NCBI GenBank assembly: GCA_905480085.1
Contig: CAJQPD010000129.1
Coordinates: 1-12,888 of the forward strand
Reading direction: 5' to 3'
Length of the DNA stretch: 12,888 bases
Source: an uncultured Acidimicrobiia bacterium
GTDB lineage: Bacteria; Actinomycetota; Acidimicrobiia; Spongiisociales; JAENVV01
Below the pieces are notes generated by a model. That model was not told where the DNA came from and made no database searches. It saw only the letters and a program-made list of their open reading frames with translations. Each line of letters starts with the position of its first letter. Within the stretch, counting starts at the first letter, position 1. This document shows positions 5,960 to 12,888 of the stretch, in pieces. The position numbers were made by a program, and so were the translations under genes.

Positions 5960-6529
5960 ATCCGGGTCGACAACGCCAAGCTCAGAGAAAACGTAGCGGA
6001 CACCGCTCGTCTCCTCGAAGACGATCCGACTGCCGGGCACGTGCGGCCCTTGGTCAAATCGACGCTCGTCCACAATGTCCACGCCCGTTCCGACTTCGTC
6101 CAGTACGACAAAGAGTTCTCATTCGAATGTGACGAATCCGATGGACGAGCCGGAACCAGCCAGGCTCCAAGTCCGCTGCGCTACTTCCTCTCCTCGATCG
6201 CCTTCTGCCAGCAAGTGTGGTTCGCCAAGGGAGCCGCCCTGGCCGACGTGGAGATCGAGGAGCTGGAGATCGACGTCCACACGTACATGGACATGCGCGG
6301 GGAACACAAGGTCGGCGAGGTTCCTCCCAACCCACAGTGGATCATCATCGAGGCCAAAGTCACGAGTCCGTCGGCAACGGCGGCGGTGCTGACGATGGCC
6401 GACGAGGCGAATGCCCGATGCCCGGTCACCAATCTGGTCGCCAAAGCGGTGCCTATCTATGAACAGATCCGTCTCAATGGAATCGTGATCCGCGACACGG
6501 TTCCCCCCGGTCTGGACGGACAACCGTGA
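5960..6529 (+). CDS. OsmC-family peroxiredoxin-like protein (probable ATC start)
   Basis: The protein belongs to the OsmC/Ohr family of thiol peroxidases. Both redox cysteines are present: Cys83 in FLSSIAFCQQ, preceded by the family-type SPLRY, and Cys154 in ANARCPVTNL. From 5960 the translation is 189 residues and begins IRVDNAKLRENVADTARLL, the usual helical N-terminus of OsmC-like proteins. It is preceded by GAGGAGGG (5948-5955) at ideal spacing, but the codon there is ATC. The frame is open back to 5780, yet it holds no ATG, GTG or TTG before the GTG at 6041, which would remove 27 family-like residues. I therefore favour an ATC start (or an ATG lost by mutation or error) over 6041. It is the first gene of the plus operon, divergent from the AhpD-like gene, and its stop codon overlaps the CoA-transferase start by GTGA. 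Confidence 0.78.
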   Translation: MRVDNAKLRENVADTARLLEDDPTAGHVRPLVKSTLVHNVHARSDFVQYDKEFSFECDESDGRAGTSQAPSPLRYFLSSIAFCQQVWFAKGAALADVEIEELEIDVHTYMDMRGEHKVGEVPPNPQWIIIEAKVTSPSATAAVLTMADEANARCPVTNLVAKAVPIYEQIRLNGIVIRDTVPPGLDGQP

Positions 6530-7710
6530 ACGGCGGCGCGTTGGCCGGCATCCGGGTCCTCGAGCTCTCGCGCTACATCGCTGCCCCATACGCCGGCAAG
6601 GCGCTCGGCGAGATGGGCGCCGACGTGATCAAGGTCGAAGAACCCGATCGAGGTGACCCGATGCGGTATTGGCAGGCGGGTGACCGCTCGCACAGCCCGC
6701 AGTTCGCCATCTATAACCGCACCAAGCGAGGCATCACCCTTGACCTCAAACGCCCCGAAGCGACCGAGGTTTTTCTGAAACTGGCCGACACGGCCGATGT
6801 GGTTCTCGAAAACTTTCGGCCGCGGGTCATGGATCGCCTCGGAATCGGGTGGGACGTCCTTCGGGCCCGCAACCCCCGCCTTATCTATTGCTCTATCTCT
6901 GGCTTCGGCTCGAAGGGTCCCATGGTCGATCGAGCTGCCTATGACACGGTGATCTCGGCAATGGGGGGACTGTTCAGCCAGATCCTCGACCCCCACCATC
7001 CTCAACCGGTCGGACCGGCCTTCTCCGATCTGTTGGCCGGCACCCATGCCGTCCAGGGCATCCTGGCTGCCCTTTTCTCCAGGGAGCGAACCGGTCACGG
7101 CCAATACATCGACGCCTCCATGCTGCGATCCACCATCGGCTTCCTGGCCGAGCAGGGATCAAGCTTTCTCGATCAGGGCGAAATAACGCTCAACAACACT
7201 CGCCAACGCCGCGCCCAGGCATATGGACTTGTGTCTTTGGACGACCTTTCGTTTGTCATCCATCTGTCGGTTCCCGAAAAATTCTGGTCCGCCCTGACCA
7301 ATGTGATTGGCAAACCGGACTTGCAGACCGACCCACGTTTCATGTCTCGTGACGATCGGCACAACAACTATTCCGACCTCGATACGATTCTCAAGGAGGT
7401 GGCGCTCACCAAGACCCGGGCAGAATGGTTCGACTTGCTGGCCGCCGCTGATGTACCCCACGGTCCGATCAATGAAATCGAGGCCATGTTCAACGACCCC
7501 CAGGTCAGCCAACTCCGGATGATCCATGAGATTGACATGAAAGATCAACGACCGCTCCGACAGGTCGGTCCCACCATCGAGATGGACGGTACGCCGCTCC
7601 GCGTCGAACCGCCTGCCCCCGACCATGGCGAACACACCGACGAACTGCTCACCGAAGTCGGATATGACAGTGCCGCCATCGGGCAACTGCGAGAAGCGGG
7701 TGTGATTTGA
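6526..7710 (+). CDS. Class III (CaiB/BaiF family) CoA-transferase
   Basis: This 394-residue protein has the typical family opening LAGIRVLELSRYIAAPYAGKALGEMGADVIKVE. This is followed by GDPMRY, NRTKRGITLDLK, ADVVLENFRP, the GIGWD/NPRLIYCSISGFG block, and the catalytic region FSDLLAGTHAVQGILAALF. Asp168 matches the aspartate that forms the aspartyl-CoA anhydride and thioester intermediates in formyl-CoA transferase. The C-terminal domain ends near 385-394 as usual. Such enzymes move CoA between organic acids (oxalate, carnitine, bile acids, aromatic acids), so this one probably activates a carboxylic acid substrate or releases an intermediate. The start is GTG at 6526, overlapping the OsmC stop codon by 4 nt. 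The acid it acts on cannot be deduced. Confidence 0.88.
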   Translation: MNGGALAGIRVLELSRYIAAPYAGKALGEMGADVIKVEEPDRGDPMRYWQAGDRSHSPQFAIYNRTKRGITLDLKRPEATEVFLKLADTADVVLENFRPRVMDRLGIGWDVLRARNPRLIYCSISGFGSKGPMVDRAAYDTVISAMGGLFSQILDPHHPQPVGPAFSDLLAGTHAVQGILAALFSRERTGHGQYIDASMLRSTIGFLAEQGSSFLDQGEITLNNTRQRRAQAYGLVSLDDLSFVIHLSVPEKFWSALTNVIGKPDLQTDPRFMSRDDRHNNYSDLDTILKEVALTKTRAEWFDLLAAADVPHGPINEIEAMFNDPQVSQLRMIHEIDMKDQRPLRQVGPTIEMDGTPLRVEPPAPDHGEHTDELLTEVGYDSAAIGQLREAGVI

Positions 7711-7726
7711 GCGAAACGAATAGATC

Positions 7727-8587
7727 ATGTTGATGAATGAGGTCGTTGCGATCGACGTCCATACCCACCCTCAGACTGAGGAGTTCCTGGCCGCCATGGG
7801 CGCCCGTCGGCGTCAGATGGGCGAACACTTCGGGAAGGAGCGCCAGCCCGTTTCATTCGCCGAACAGGCCGACATGTATCGCGACCGCAAGATGATGGCG
7901 GTGCTCTGCAACTCCGACGACGAATCGACGTCCGGGGTCAAAGGGGCACCCAACGACCTCATCGGTCAGGCAGTATCCAACCACCCGGACGTCTTCATCC
8001 CGTTCGCCGGCATTGACCCGCACCAACCCACCAAGGCAGTCGCAGAAATTCGCCGGTGCCACTCGGAATTCGCGATCAAAGGGGTCGGGGAGCTGAACCC
8101 GTCGCGCCAGAAGTTCTTCATGAACGATCCAGAGGTGTATCCCATTTGGGAGGTCTGCCAGGAACTCGGACTCGTGGTCATGTTCCACATGGGGTTCGCC
8201 GGATCAGGTGCCGGTCGACCTGGCGGCATGGGATATCGCCTCGAGAACGTCCGACCGATCCCCTACCTCGATGACATGGCCGCCGACTTCCCGGAGCTCC
8301 AAATCATTCATGCCCACCCGGGTTGGCCCTATCACCAGGAGACGCTGGCGGTTGCCTGGCACAAATCGAATGTCTGGATCGACCTGAGTGGTTTTGCCCC
8401 TAAGTACTTCCCGGATGAAGTCGTCCACTACGCCAATTCATTACTTCAGGACCAGGTCCTCTTCGGCACCGATTGGCCGGTGGTGGGCATTGACCGTTGG
8501 ATGCGCGAGTTCGATGAGCTTCCGATAAAGCCGGAGGTCCGCTCCAAGATCATGCTCGACAACGCCAGGCGGCTGTTCGCGATCTGA
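7727..8587 (+). CDS. Amidohydrolase_2 family metal-dependent hydrolase/decarboxylase
   Basis: This 286-residue TIM-barrel protein of the Amidohydrolase_2 family (PF04909) is related to aminocarboxymuconate-semialdehyde decarboxylase, gamma-resorcylate decarboxylase, 5-carboxyvanillate decarboxylase and oxalomesaconate hydratase. Metal-binding elements are IDVHTHP (H12, H14), VMFHMG (H154), IIHAHPGWP (H195) and FGTDWP (D249). Further support comes from KGVGELNP and the C-terminal KIMLDNARRLF. Members act mostly on aromatic or ring-opened acids by decarboxylation, hydration or hydrolysis, which suits a neighbour of a LigAB-type dioxygenase. It starts at ATG 7727, 16 nt after the CoA-transferase stop codon. 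A second ATG two codons later is also possible, and no strong Shine-Dalgarno sequence precedes either. Confidence 0.85.
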   Translation: MLMNEVVAIDVHTHPQTEEFLAAMGARRRQMGEHFGKERQPVSFAEQADMYRDRKMMAVLCNSDDESTSGVKGAPNDLIGQAVSNHPDVFIPFAGIDPHQPTKAVAEIRRCHSEFAIKGVGELNPSRQKFFMNDPEVYPIWEVCQELGLVVMFHMGFAGSGAGRPGGMGYRLENVRPIPYLDDMAADFPELQIIHAHPGWPYHQETLAVAWHKSNVWIDLSGFAPKYFPDEVVHYANSLLQDQVLFGTDWPVVGIDRWMREFDELPIKPEVRSKIMLDNARRLFAI

Positions 8588-8692
8588 AAAAGATCCGATT
8601 TTCCTCGTGGGGCAGTTGGAAACGTTGTAGGGTGGACTGCAATCGATTGCGGAAAACCCCCGAATGGCCGTAGCGGCAGGAGGATGAGTGGC
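8588..8692 (+). promoter_or_regulatory. Intergenic region with possible promoter and palindrome before the ABC genes
   Basis: This is the largest gap in the plus operon. It contains TAGGGT (8628-8633), a plausible actinobacterial -10. The perfect 12-bp palindrome GCAATCGATTGC (8639-8650) follows, lying where transcription would begin and so placed as an operator might be. The strong ribosome-binding site GCAGGAGG is at 8676-8683. No good -35 is visible. The importer genes may therefore be expressed separately from the upstream enzymes. This is an inference by eye. Confidence 0.35.
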
Positions 8693-9595
8693 GTGACAGC
8701 GACAGGACAGGCTCGCCGTCCTCTAATCGTGGCCGACTCGATGACAGCCGGCTACGAGCTTGAGCGTGAGCGAAAGCTGCTCACCGCGCTCGAGGACGTC
8801 TCGCTCACCGTTCATGAAGGCGAGTTCCTCGTGCTCGTCGGTCCCTCCGGATGCGGCAAGACCACCTTCATCAACGTCATCGCCGGGCTGGTCAAGCCGT
8901 GGGGCGGGACGGTGACGTTCAACGGCAAACCGATCGATGGACCAGGTGAGGATCGGTCGATGGTATTCCAGGACTATGCGATCATGCCGTGGCGCACCGT
9001 CGAGCACAACATTCAGCTTCCCTTCGAGCTTCGACCACACGACTTCTCCAAGGCCGACGTCGCCGAGAAAGTGCAGGACATCATCGAAGATGTCGGACTC
9101 GTCGGGTTCGAGAAGTCCTTCCCATACGAACTTTCAGGTGGCATGCGCCAGCGAGTCGGTTTGGCTCGGGCCATGGTCACGCAACCAAAGGTGCTCCTGG
9201 CCGACGAACCCTTCGGAGCGGTCGACGCCATGACCCGCGAGGTCCTTCAGGCTCAGTTGGAGGCGCTGGTCATGAACGCCGGACAGACGGTTGTCTTCAT
9301 CACCCACAGCATCGATGAGGCCATCGCTCTTGGTGATCGCATCGCGGTCATCTCGAACCGGCCAGGCAAGGTCCGTGAAATCGTCGAGGTTGACATGGAA
9401 CGGCCCCGCCTGGCCGAGGGCGAAATCACCACTCACCCCCGGTACGGCGAATTGAGAGAGCATCTATGGAACTTGGTGAAAGATGAGGCACTCGGTGCCC
9501 GGGATGCCCACCATGACGAGGGCGATTCGACGGGCGACTCCCGCCTTGATCGCCTGGCAACCAGCCCGGCAACCACCATGGACCCAGGGATCTGA
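8693..9595 (+). CDS. NitT/TauT-type ABC importer, ATP-binding subunit
   Basis: This is a complete ABC ATPase of the nitrate/sulfonate/taurine importer group. Counting from the GTG at 8693 (300 residues), Walker A is GPSGCGKTT at about 50-58. The Q-loop is VFQDYAIMPWRTV with Gln93, the signature LSGGMRQR begins near 147, Walker B is VLLADEPFGAVD with D171-E172, and the switch histidine is His205 in FITHSIDEA. The C-terminal RPGKVREIVEVD segment is typical of SsuB/TauB relatives. The ATG at 8684 is in frame, but AGGAGG directly abuts it (no spacer), whereas the GTG lies 9 nt beyond AGGAGG, so GTG is preferred. The stop codon is 2 nt from the permease ATG. Nine residues more would be present if the ATG codon and two following were used plus a further extension; only three are actually added by the ATG. 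Confidence 0.88.
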   Translation: MTATGQARRPLIVADSMTAGYELERERKLLTALEDVSLTVHEGEFLVLVGPSGCGKTTFINVIAGLVKPWGGTVTFNGKPIDGPGEDRSMVFQDYAIMPWRTVEHNIQLPFELRPHDFSKADVAEKVQDIIEDVGLVGFEKSFPYELSGGMRQRVGLARAMVTQPKVLLADEPFGAVDAMTREVLQAQLEALVMNAGQTVVFITHSIDEAIALGDRIAVISNRPGKVREIVEVDMERPRLAEGEITTHPRYGELREHLWNLVKDEALGARDAHHDEGDSTGDSRLDRLATSPATTMDPGI

Positions 9596-9597
9596 TC

Positions 9598-10521
9598 ATG
9601 ACCCAAACCTCACAAGAACCAGGTAGCAAGAAGAGCACCGACGGGGCGGCCCTGACCGCCCAGCCCCGCATCAAGGACGCCGACTGGACCTGGGCTCGTA
9701 TCTGGACTCGCTACCGGTTCGCCATCGTTACCGTCATCAACCTGTCCGTCTTCTTTGTCATCTGGCAGCTTTTGGCGCATTTCGAAGTCATCGGCCCGCA
9801 TCTCATCTTCCCGACGTTCACCGACACCCTCCGGGCCCTCAAGATCGGTTGGTTCGGTGGACAGGTAGACGACGGAACGAGCTTTGAGCTGCTGCGGGAT
9901 TTCGTTATCGCGAAAAACGCCTGGGAATCGCTGCAACGATACGCCATCTCGATGTTCATCGCCATCGGAATCGGCATACCCATCGGCCTGGCCATGGGCG
10001 GATTCAAGTGGGTCGACGCCATCCTCAGCCCATATGTGTGGACTCTGTCTTCACTTCCCCGCCTCGCCATCTATGCGCCGCTGGTCATGATCATGGGTAT
10101 TGGCGAATCCATCAAGTACGCCCTGATCATCCTGACCGCCATTTTCCCGGTCATCATCAACACCTGGGCGGGCGTCAAAACCACCGAACAGTCGCTCATC
10201 AACGCGGCTCGAGTTTTCGGAGCGGGTCGAGCTCAGATCTATAAAAAGGTCGTCCTCCCGTACACCCTCCCGTTTGTCGTGTCAGGGATCCAGCTCAGCC
10301 TGAGCCGCGGACTCATCGGGGTGGTTATCGTCGAGTTCCTGACCGGCGCAAGCACCCTCGGCGGTCTAGGGTGGCTCATCTTCAGATCAGCAAGCGCTTT
10401 CAACTCTGCATTAACCTATGCATCGTTGATGAGCTTGGCAGTTTTCGCCCTCATCCTTGTACAAGGAACGAGGTCGATGGAAGCAAAAATCGCACCATGG
10501 AGACAGGTTTCCAAGACCTGA
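9598..10521 (+). CDS. NitT/TauT-type ABC importer, permease subunit
   Basis: This 307-residue inner-membrane protein matches the SsuC/TauC permease type. A polar N-terminus of about 40 residues precedes a first hydrophobic helix (41-60). Further membrane segments lie near 115-134, 155-168, 173-190, 225-246 and 275-290. The cytoplasmic EAA-like coupling loop is INAARVFGAGRAQIYKKVVLP (201-221, quoted in part), which should contact the ATPase. It sits 2 nt after the ATPase gene and 16 nt before the binding-protein gene, so the three form one import system. The N-terminal tail is somewhat longer than in minimal members. The substrate is unknown; the family imports nitrate, taurine, alkanesulfonates, thiamine precursors and some aromatic acids. 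Confidence 0.88.
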   Translation: MTQTSQEPGSKKSTDGAALTAQPRIKDADWTWARIWTRYRFAIVTVINLSVFFVIWQLLAHFEVIGPHLIFPTFTDTLRALKIGWFGGQVDDGTSFELLRDFVIAKNAWESLQRYAISMFIAIGIGIPIGLAMGGFKWVDAILSPYVWTLSSLPRLAIYAPLVMIMGIGESIKYALIILTAIFPVIINTWAGVKTTEQSLINAARVFGAGRAQIYKKVVLPYTLPFVVSGIQLSLSRGLIGVVIVEFLTGASTLGGLGWLIFRSASAFNSALTYASLMSLAVFALILVQGTRSMEAKIAPWRQVSKT

Positions 10522-10537
10522 TGTATTAGGAGGAAAT

Positions 10538-11755
10538 GTGACAGATAAGAAGGAAACAGCACAACAAAAAATGCTCGGGGAACTATCCCGTCGGAAGTTC
10601 CTGAGTTACTCCGGGGTGGCTCTGGGCGGAATAGCGCTGGCGGCTTGCGGGGCAAGTGATTCAACGACAACTACTGCGGCCGCCGCACCGGGCACAACCG
10701 CCACAACTGCGGCCGGAGCTACGCCAACCACCGCCGCCGGCGCCAGCCCGACGACTACGGCCGGAATGAGCATTCCGACCACCACGATCAGCAAGGTGAC
10801 CGTCGGGTACAACAACCCGAACCGGGTCTTGCGTGCTCCGCTGTATGTCGGTCAGACGCTTGGCTTCTTCGAAGAGGTCGGAATCACCGAACCCCTCGAT
10901 ATCAACGATGCCGACGACCCCATCGCACCAACGATCGGTGGTTCGTACCATATCTCGCTGTTCGACTCGGACGTCTTGTATGACTTCGAAGACAAAGCAA
11001 CGACGAGTGGCGACCCACAGGGTCTCAAAATGATCAACATCAACCTCGGCTCTCAGCCGTTGGTAATGGTCGCCGGCCCTGGCATCACAGCCGACAACCT
11101 GGCTGGCAAAAAGATTGGTGGAGGTCGCGAGGGTCAGGTCAACGAGGCCCTTTCAAAGTTCATGCTCCAGGAGCTTGGCTACAACTGGGAGACCGACGTT
11201 GAGTTCATCAACACAACCGGTGGCTCAAATGACTGGGTCACGTTGATGCTGGCCGGAACGATCGACGCAACCGTCGCTTTCCCCCGCCACATCCCGTTGG
11301 CCGAAGAGATCGGCGGGAGTGCCTTGTATCAGGACTTCTTGAACTCACCTCAGGGTGGCTTCGGCATGCTCCAGAGCAAGATCGACGAAGATCCGAACTT
11401 CCCTGCCGCCTGGGCCTACGCCTACATCCAGGCTCAGCAGTTCTGCAAGACCGTCGACAACTTCGAGGAAGTGCGCCGTATCTTGAACGACGAGTGGGAG
11501 ATCGACTTCCCGGATACCGCCTTTTCGGTATTCGACCTTGATGCCACGATCATGTCGCAGGACCTCGGGTTCGATCCGGCCGAGATGGACACCTGGATGG
11601 AATTCCTGGTGCCGTTCGGGAACGTTCGCGCGAGCGTCCCGTGGCGGGACTACACGGATGTGTCCGGATTGCATGTTGCGCAAGCGGCCCTCGGCCTCGA
11701 GCTCAACCCGGCAGCCGACTTCTCGTCCGGCAAAGAGAACGTCGCCAACTACTAA
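10538..11755 (+). CDS. Tat-exported lipoprotein, NMT1/SsuA-like substrate-binding protein
   Basis: The protein starts at GTG 10538, chosen because AGGAGG (10528-10533) lies 4 nt upstream; the frame is open back to 10457 but that part overlaps the permease gene. It has 405 residues. The signal region contains SRRKFL (twin arginines R18-R19), a hydrophobic stretch, and the lipobox LAAC with Cys37, so it is predicted to be exported by Tat and lipid-anchored. A low-complexity Thr/Ala/Pro linker follows to about residue 88. The rest is a periplasmic-binding-protein-like domain. Typical NMT1/SsuA pieces include TVGYNNPNRVLRAPLYVGQTLGFFEE, LAGKKIGGGREGQ, and the segment VTLMLAGTIDATVAFPRHIPLA. It should capture the substrate outside the membrane and deliver it to the permease. 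The substrate cannot be identified. Confidence 0.87.
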   Translation: MTDKKETAQQKMLGELSRRKFLSYSGVALGGIALAACGASDSTTTTAAAAPGTTATTAAGATPTTAAGASPTTTAGMSIPTTTISKVTVGYNNPNRVLRAPLYVGQTLGFFEEVGITEPLDINDADDPIAPTIGGSYHISLFDSDVLYDFEDKATTSGDPQGLKMININLGSQPLVMVAGPGITADNLAGKKIGGGREGQVNEALSKFMLQELGYNWETDVEFINTTGGSNDWVTLMLAGTIDATVAFPRHIPLAEEIGGSALYQDFLNSPQGGFGMLQSKIDEDPNFPAAWAYAYIQAQQFCKTVDNFEEVRRILNDEWEIDFPDTAFSVFDLDATIMSQDLGFDPAEMDTWMEFLVPFGNVRASVPWRDYTDVSGLHVAQAALGLELNPAADFSSGKENVANY

Positions 11756-11772
11756 AAGCAATTCCTCAAGCT

Positions 11773-11807
11773 AAAGAATGGGAGCCCATCGGGCTCCCAT
11801 TCTTTTT
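11773..11807 (+). terminator. Intrinsic terminator of the plus operon (probably bidirectional)
   Basis: A perfect 15-bp inverted repeat (AAAGAATGGGAGCCC, loop ATC, GGGCTCCCATTCTTT) ends in a TTTTT run. It starts 17 nt after the binding-protein stop codon and ends 5 nt before the 3' end of the convergent oxidoreductase gene. On the minus strand the stem is followed only by TTT, so it would be weaker there but may serve both genes. Confidence 0.93.
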
Positions 11808-11811
11808 GGCC

Positions 11812-12888
11812 CTAGAGGACTTCCTCGATGGTGGTTCCGAGGTCGTGAAGAATCACCATGGCGGCGTTGCGCCCTGGAGCACCGGTGATCGAACCACCTG
11901 GATGAGTGGTGCCGCCCGTCTGATAGAGACCGGCAATCGGCATGCGGTGTTGTGCCCAACCGGGCGCCGGGCGCTGGGTACCTGAGAAGATCAGGCCTCG
12001 ATCGCCGCCGTGTGGAGTGCCACCAACCATGTGTGGATTCATGCGCTCGAAATCGAGTGGGGACTTCACCAGACGAGCAGTGATGACATCGTCGGTGAAG
12101 GTCGGAACGAACTTGCGGAAATGATCAAGCAACTTGTCCATCTCTGCTTCCTTGATCTCGTCCCAATGCTCGGGACCGCGTCCGTCGGCGTCATAGGTAT
12201 TGAACGTAACGAGCTTGACGGTGTGGGTACCTTCCGGAGCCCGACCGCGATCAACCAACGTAGGCGTGGCGGCCAACAGCCACCCGGGATTCTTGACGAA
12301 CTTGCCGTCGTAGACGTCGCGACCTTGCTGGACGGCGTCTTCGATCCACGGGGCCAGGCCGGCCGAAACCGCCGAACGCCCCCCATCGGGAGTCGGAAAC
12401 ACCGGGGGGGCGGTTGTGGCGAAGTAGCCCGCAAAGAACGGCGTGCCGGGATGGAACGTCTCGACACCGTAGGTAAACCCCTCTCCCCAGCTTTCGGCTG
12501 GAGCCATCTCCAGGAGCTTCTTGACATGGATCGTTGAGACGACTCCCTTGGTCCCCCGAAACTCTTCGCCGTCGGTGGTGCGCACTCCAACGCAGCGGCC
12601 GCCTTCCAGAATCAGCTCTGAAACCATGCGGTTACAGAGAATCGTGGCTCCAGCATCTTCGAGATATCCGACCAGGGCATCGATAAGCTTGCCTGACCCC
12701 CCAACCGGTAACGACCAACTACGTGCCTGCCGGGCGCTCACAATCGAATACGCCAGAATCCCCGAGCCGGGAGCGTCGAGCGGGACGGCGGTTTGCAGCG
12801 AGATCCATCCCATGAACGCCCGCATGTGGGGAGACTCGAACTCGCGCAAAATGATGTCGCGAGCCGTCAGCATCGACCGGCGCTGCCA
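11812..12888 (-). CDS. CrtI/phytoene desaturase-like FAD-dependent oxidoreductase (5'-truncated by window edge)
   Basis: The 358 codons present are the C-terminal two thirds of a flavoprotein of the phytoene desaturase/PYROXD2-like family. They are open to the window edge, where the frame reads WQRRSMLTARDII. An in-frame ATG at 12873 exists but is internal. Signatures are SLPVGGSGKLIDALVGYLEDAGA with the following LCNRMVSELILEGGRCVGVRT, and the C-terminal FAD-binding segment GLYQTGGTTHPGGSITGAPGRNAA. The N-terminal dinucleotide-binding GxGxxG motif must lie outside the window. Many family members are not carotenoid enzymes, and with no carotenoid genes in view the substrate is left open. The gene is convergent with the importer operon and shares its terminator, so it is probably a separate transcription unit. 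Confidence 0.83.
   Translation of the reverse strand, partial: WQRRSMLTARDIILREFESPHMRAFMGWISLQTAVPLDAPGSGILAYSIVSARQARSWSLPVGGSGKLIDALVGYLEDAGATILCNRMVSELILEGGRCVGVRTTDGEEFRGTKGVVSTIHVKKLLEMAPAESWGEGFTYGVETFHPGTPFFAGYFATTAPPVFPTPDGGRSAVSAGLAPWIEDAVQQGRDVYDGKFVKNPGWLLAATPTLVDRGRAPEGTHTVKLVTFNTYDADGRGPEHWDEIKEAEMDKLLDHFRKFVPTFTDDVITARLVKSPLDFERMNPHMVGGTPHGGDRGLIFSGTQRPAPGWAQHRMPIAGLYQTGGTTHPGGSITGAPGRNAAMVILHDLGTTIEEVL

Noticed and set aside
5834..6082. N-terminal extension of the AhpD-like frame to a start at 6082
   Set aside because: The extension is antisense to the OsmC N-terminus and unlike the family. The ATG at 5833 has a strong Shine-Dalgarno sequence and the expected MPNISYPPPDSLPPE start.
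1..12888. CRISPR array, tRNA/rRNA genes, insertion sequences, prophage or defence genes
   Set aside because: No regularly spaced repeats, RNA gene signatures, transposase motifs or phage/defence families were seen on either strand; the HNH fragment alone is not evidence for a mobile element.

Overview
The window is GC-rich, densely packed, GTG/ATG-started bacterial DNA that looks like an actinobacterium, possibly a member of the Acidimicrobiia. This rests on the DUF222/HNH endonuclease tail at the left edge, a Tat-exported lipoprotein with a long Thr/Ala linker, TANNNT-type -10 boxes and the mix of catabolic families. No rRNA, tRNA, CRISPR array or insertion sequence is visible. The taxonomic call is an inference from gene content.

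Layout. (1) 2-109 (+) is the last 35 codons of an HNH endonuclease gene. (2) 243-5833 (-) is a tight run of seven genes. In transcription order these are an AhpD/carboxymuconolactone-decarboxylase-like protein with an in-frame TGA, a dienelactone-hydrolase-like alpha/beta hydrolase, an MFS transporter, a second alpha/beta hydrolase resembling C-C hydrolases of the 2,6-dihydroxypseudooxynicotine hydrolase type, a LigB-type extradiol dioxygenase, its LigA-type partner, and a 2H phosphoesterase. (3) 5834-5959 is a divergent promoter region. (4) 5960-11755 (+) is a second run of six genes: an OsmC-family protein, a class III (CaiB/BaiF) CoA-transferase, an amidohydrolase, and the ATPase, permease and Tat-lipoprotein binding protein of a NitT/TauT-type ABC importer. 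It ends at a perfect 15-bp hairpin terminator. (5) 11812-12888 (-) is the C-terminal two thirds of a CrtI/phytoene-desaturase-like FAD oxidoreductase, convergent with the importer operon and cut by the window edge.

How they may work together. The two divergent operons look like one catabolic locus. An ABC importer and an MFS carrier would move substrate or product. A CoA-transferase and an amidohydrolase (decarboxylase or hydratase type) would prepare it, a LigAB-type dioxygenase would open a dihydroxylated ring, and two alpha/beta hydrolases would cleave the product. The substrate cannot be read from the sequence. Each operon starts with a thiol-redox protein (AhpD-like and OsmC-like), so the locus may handle a peroxide-generating or thiol-reactive compound.

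The most notable finding is at 5591-5593. The AhpD-like gene is interrupted by a single in-frame TGA exactly where the second cysteine of the CxxC redox motif should be (C78-D-Y-TGA). It is followed by 109 further codons of intact family sequence. A two-part hairpin begins 2 nt after the TGA, with a G-containing apical loop about 20 nt downstream, which fits a bacterial SECIS element. I read this as a CxxU selenoprotein, not a pseudogene. A second oddity is the OsmC gene opposite: its family-typical N-terminus begins at an ATC codon 5 nt after a strong Shine-Dalgarno sequence, and no ATG, GTG or TTG is available until 27 codons later.
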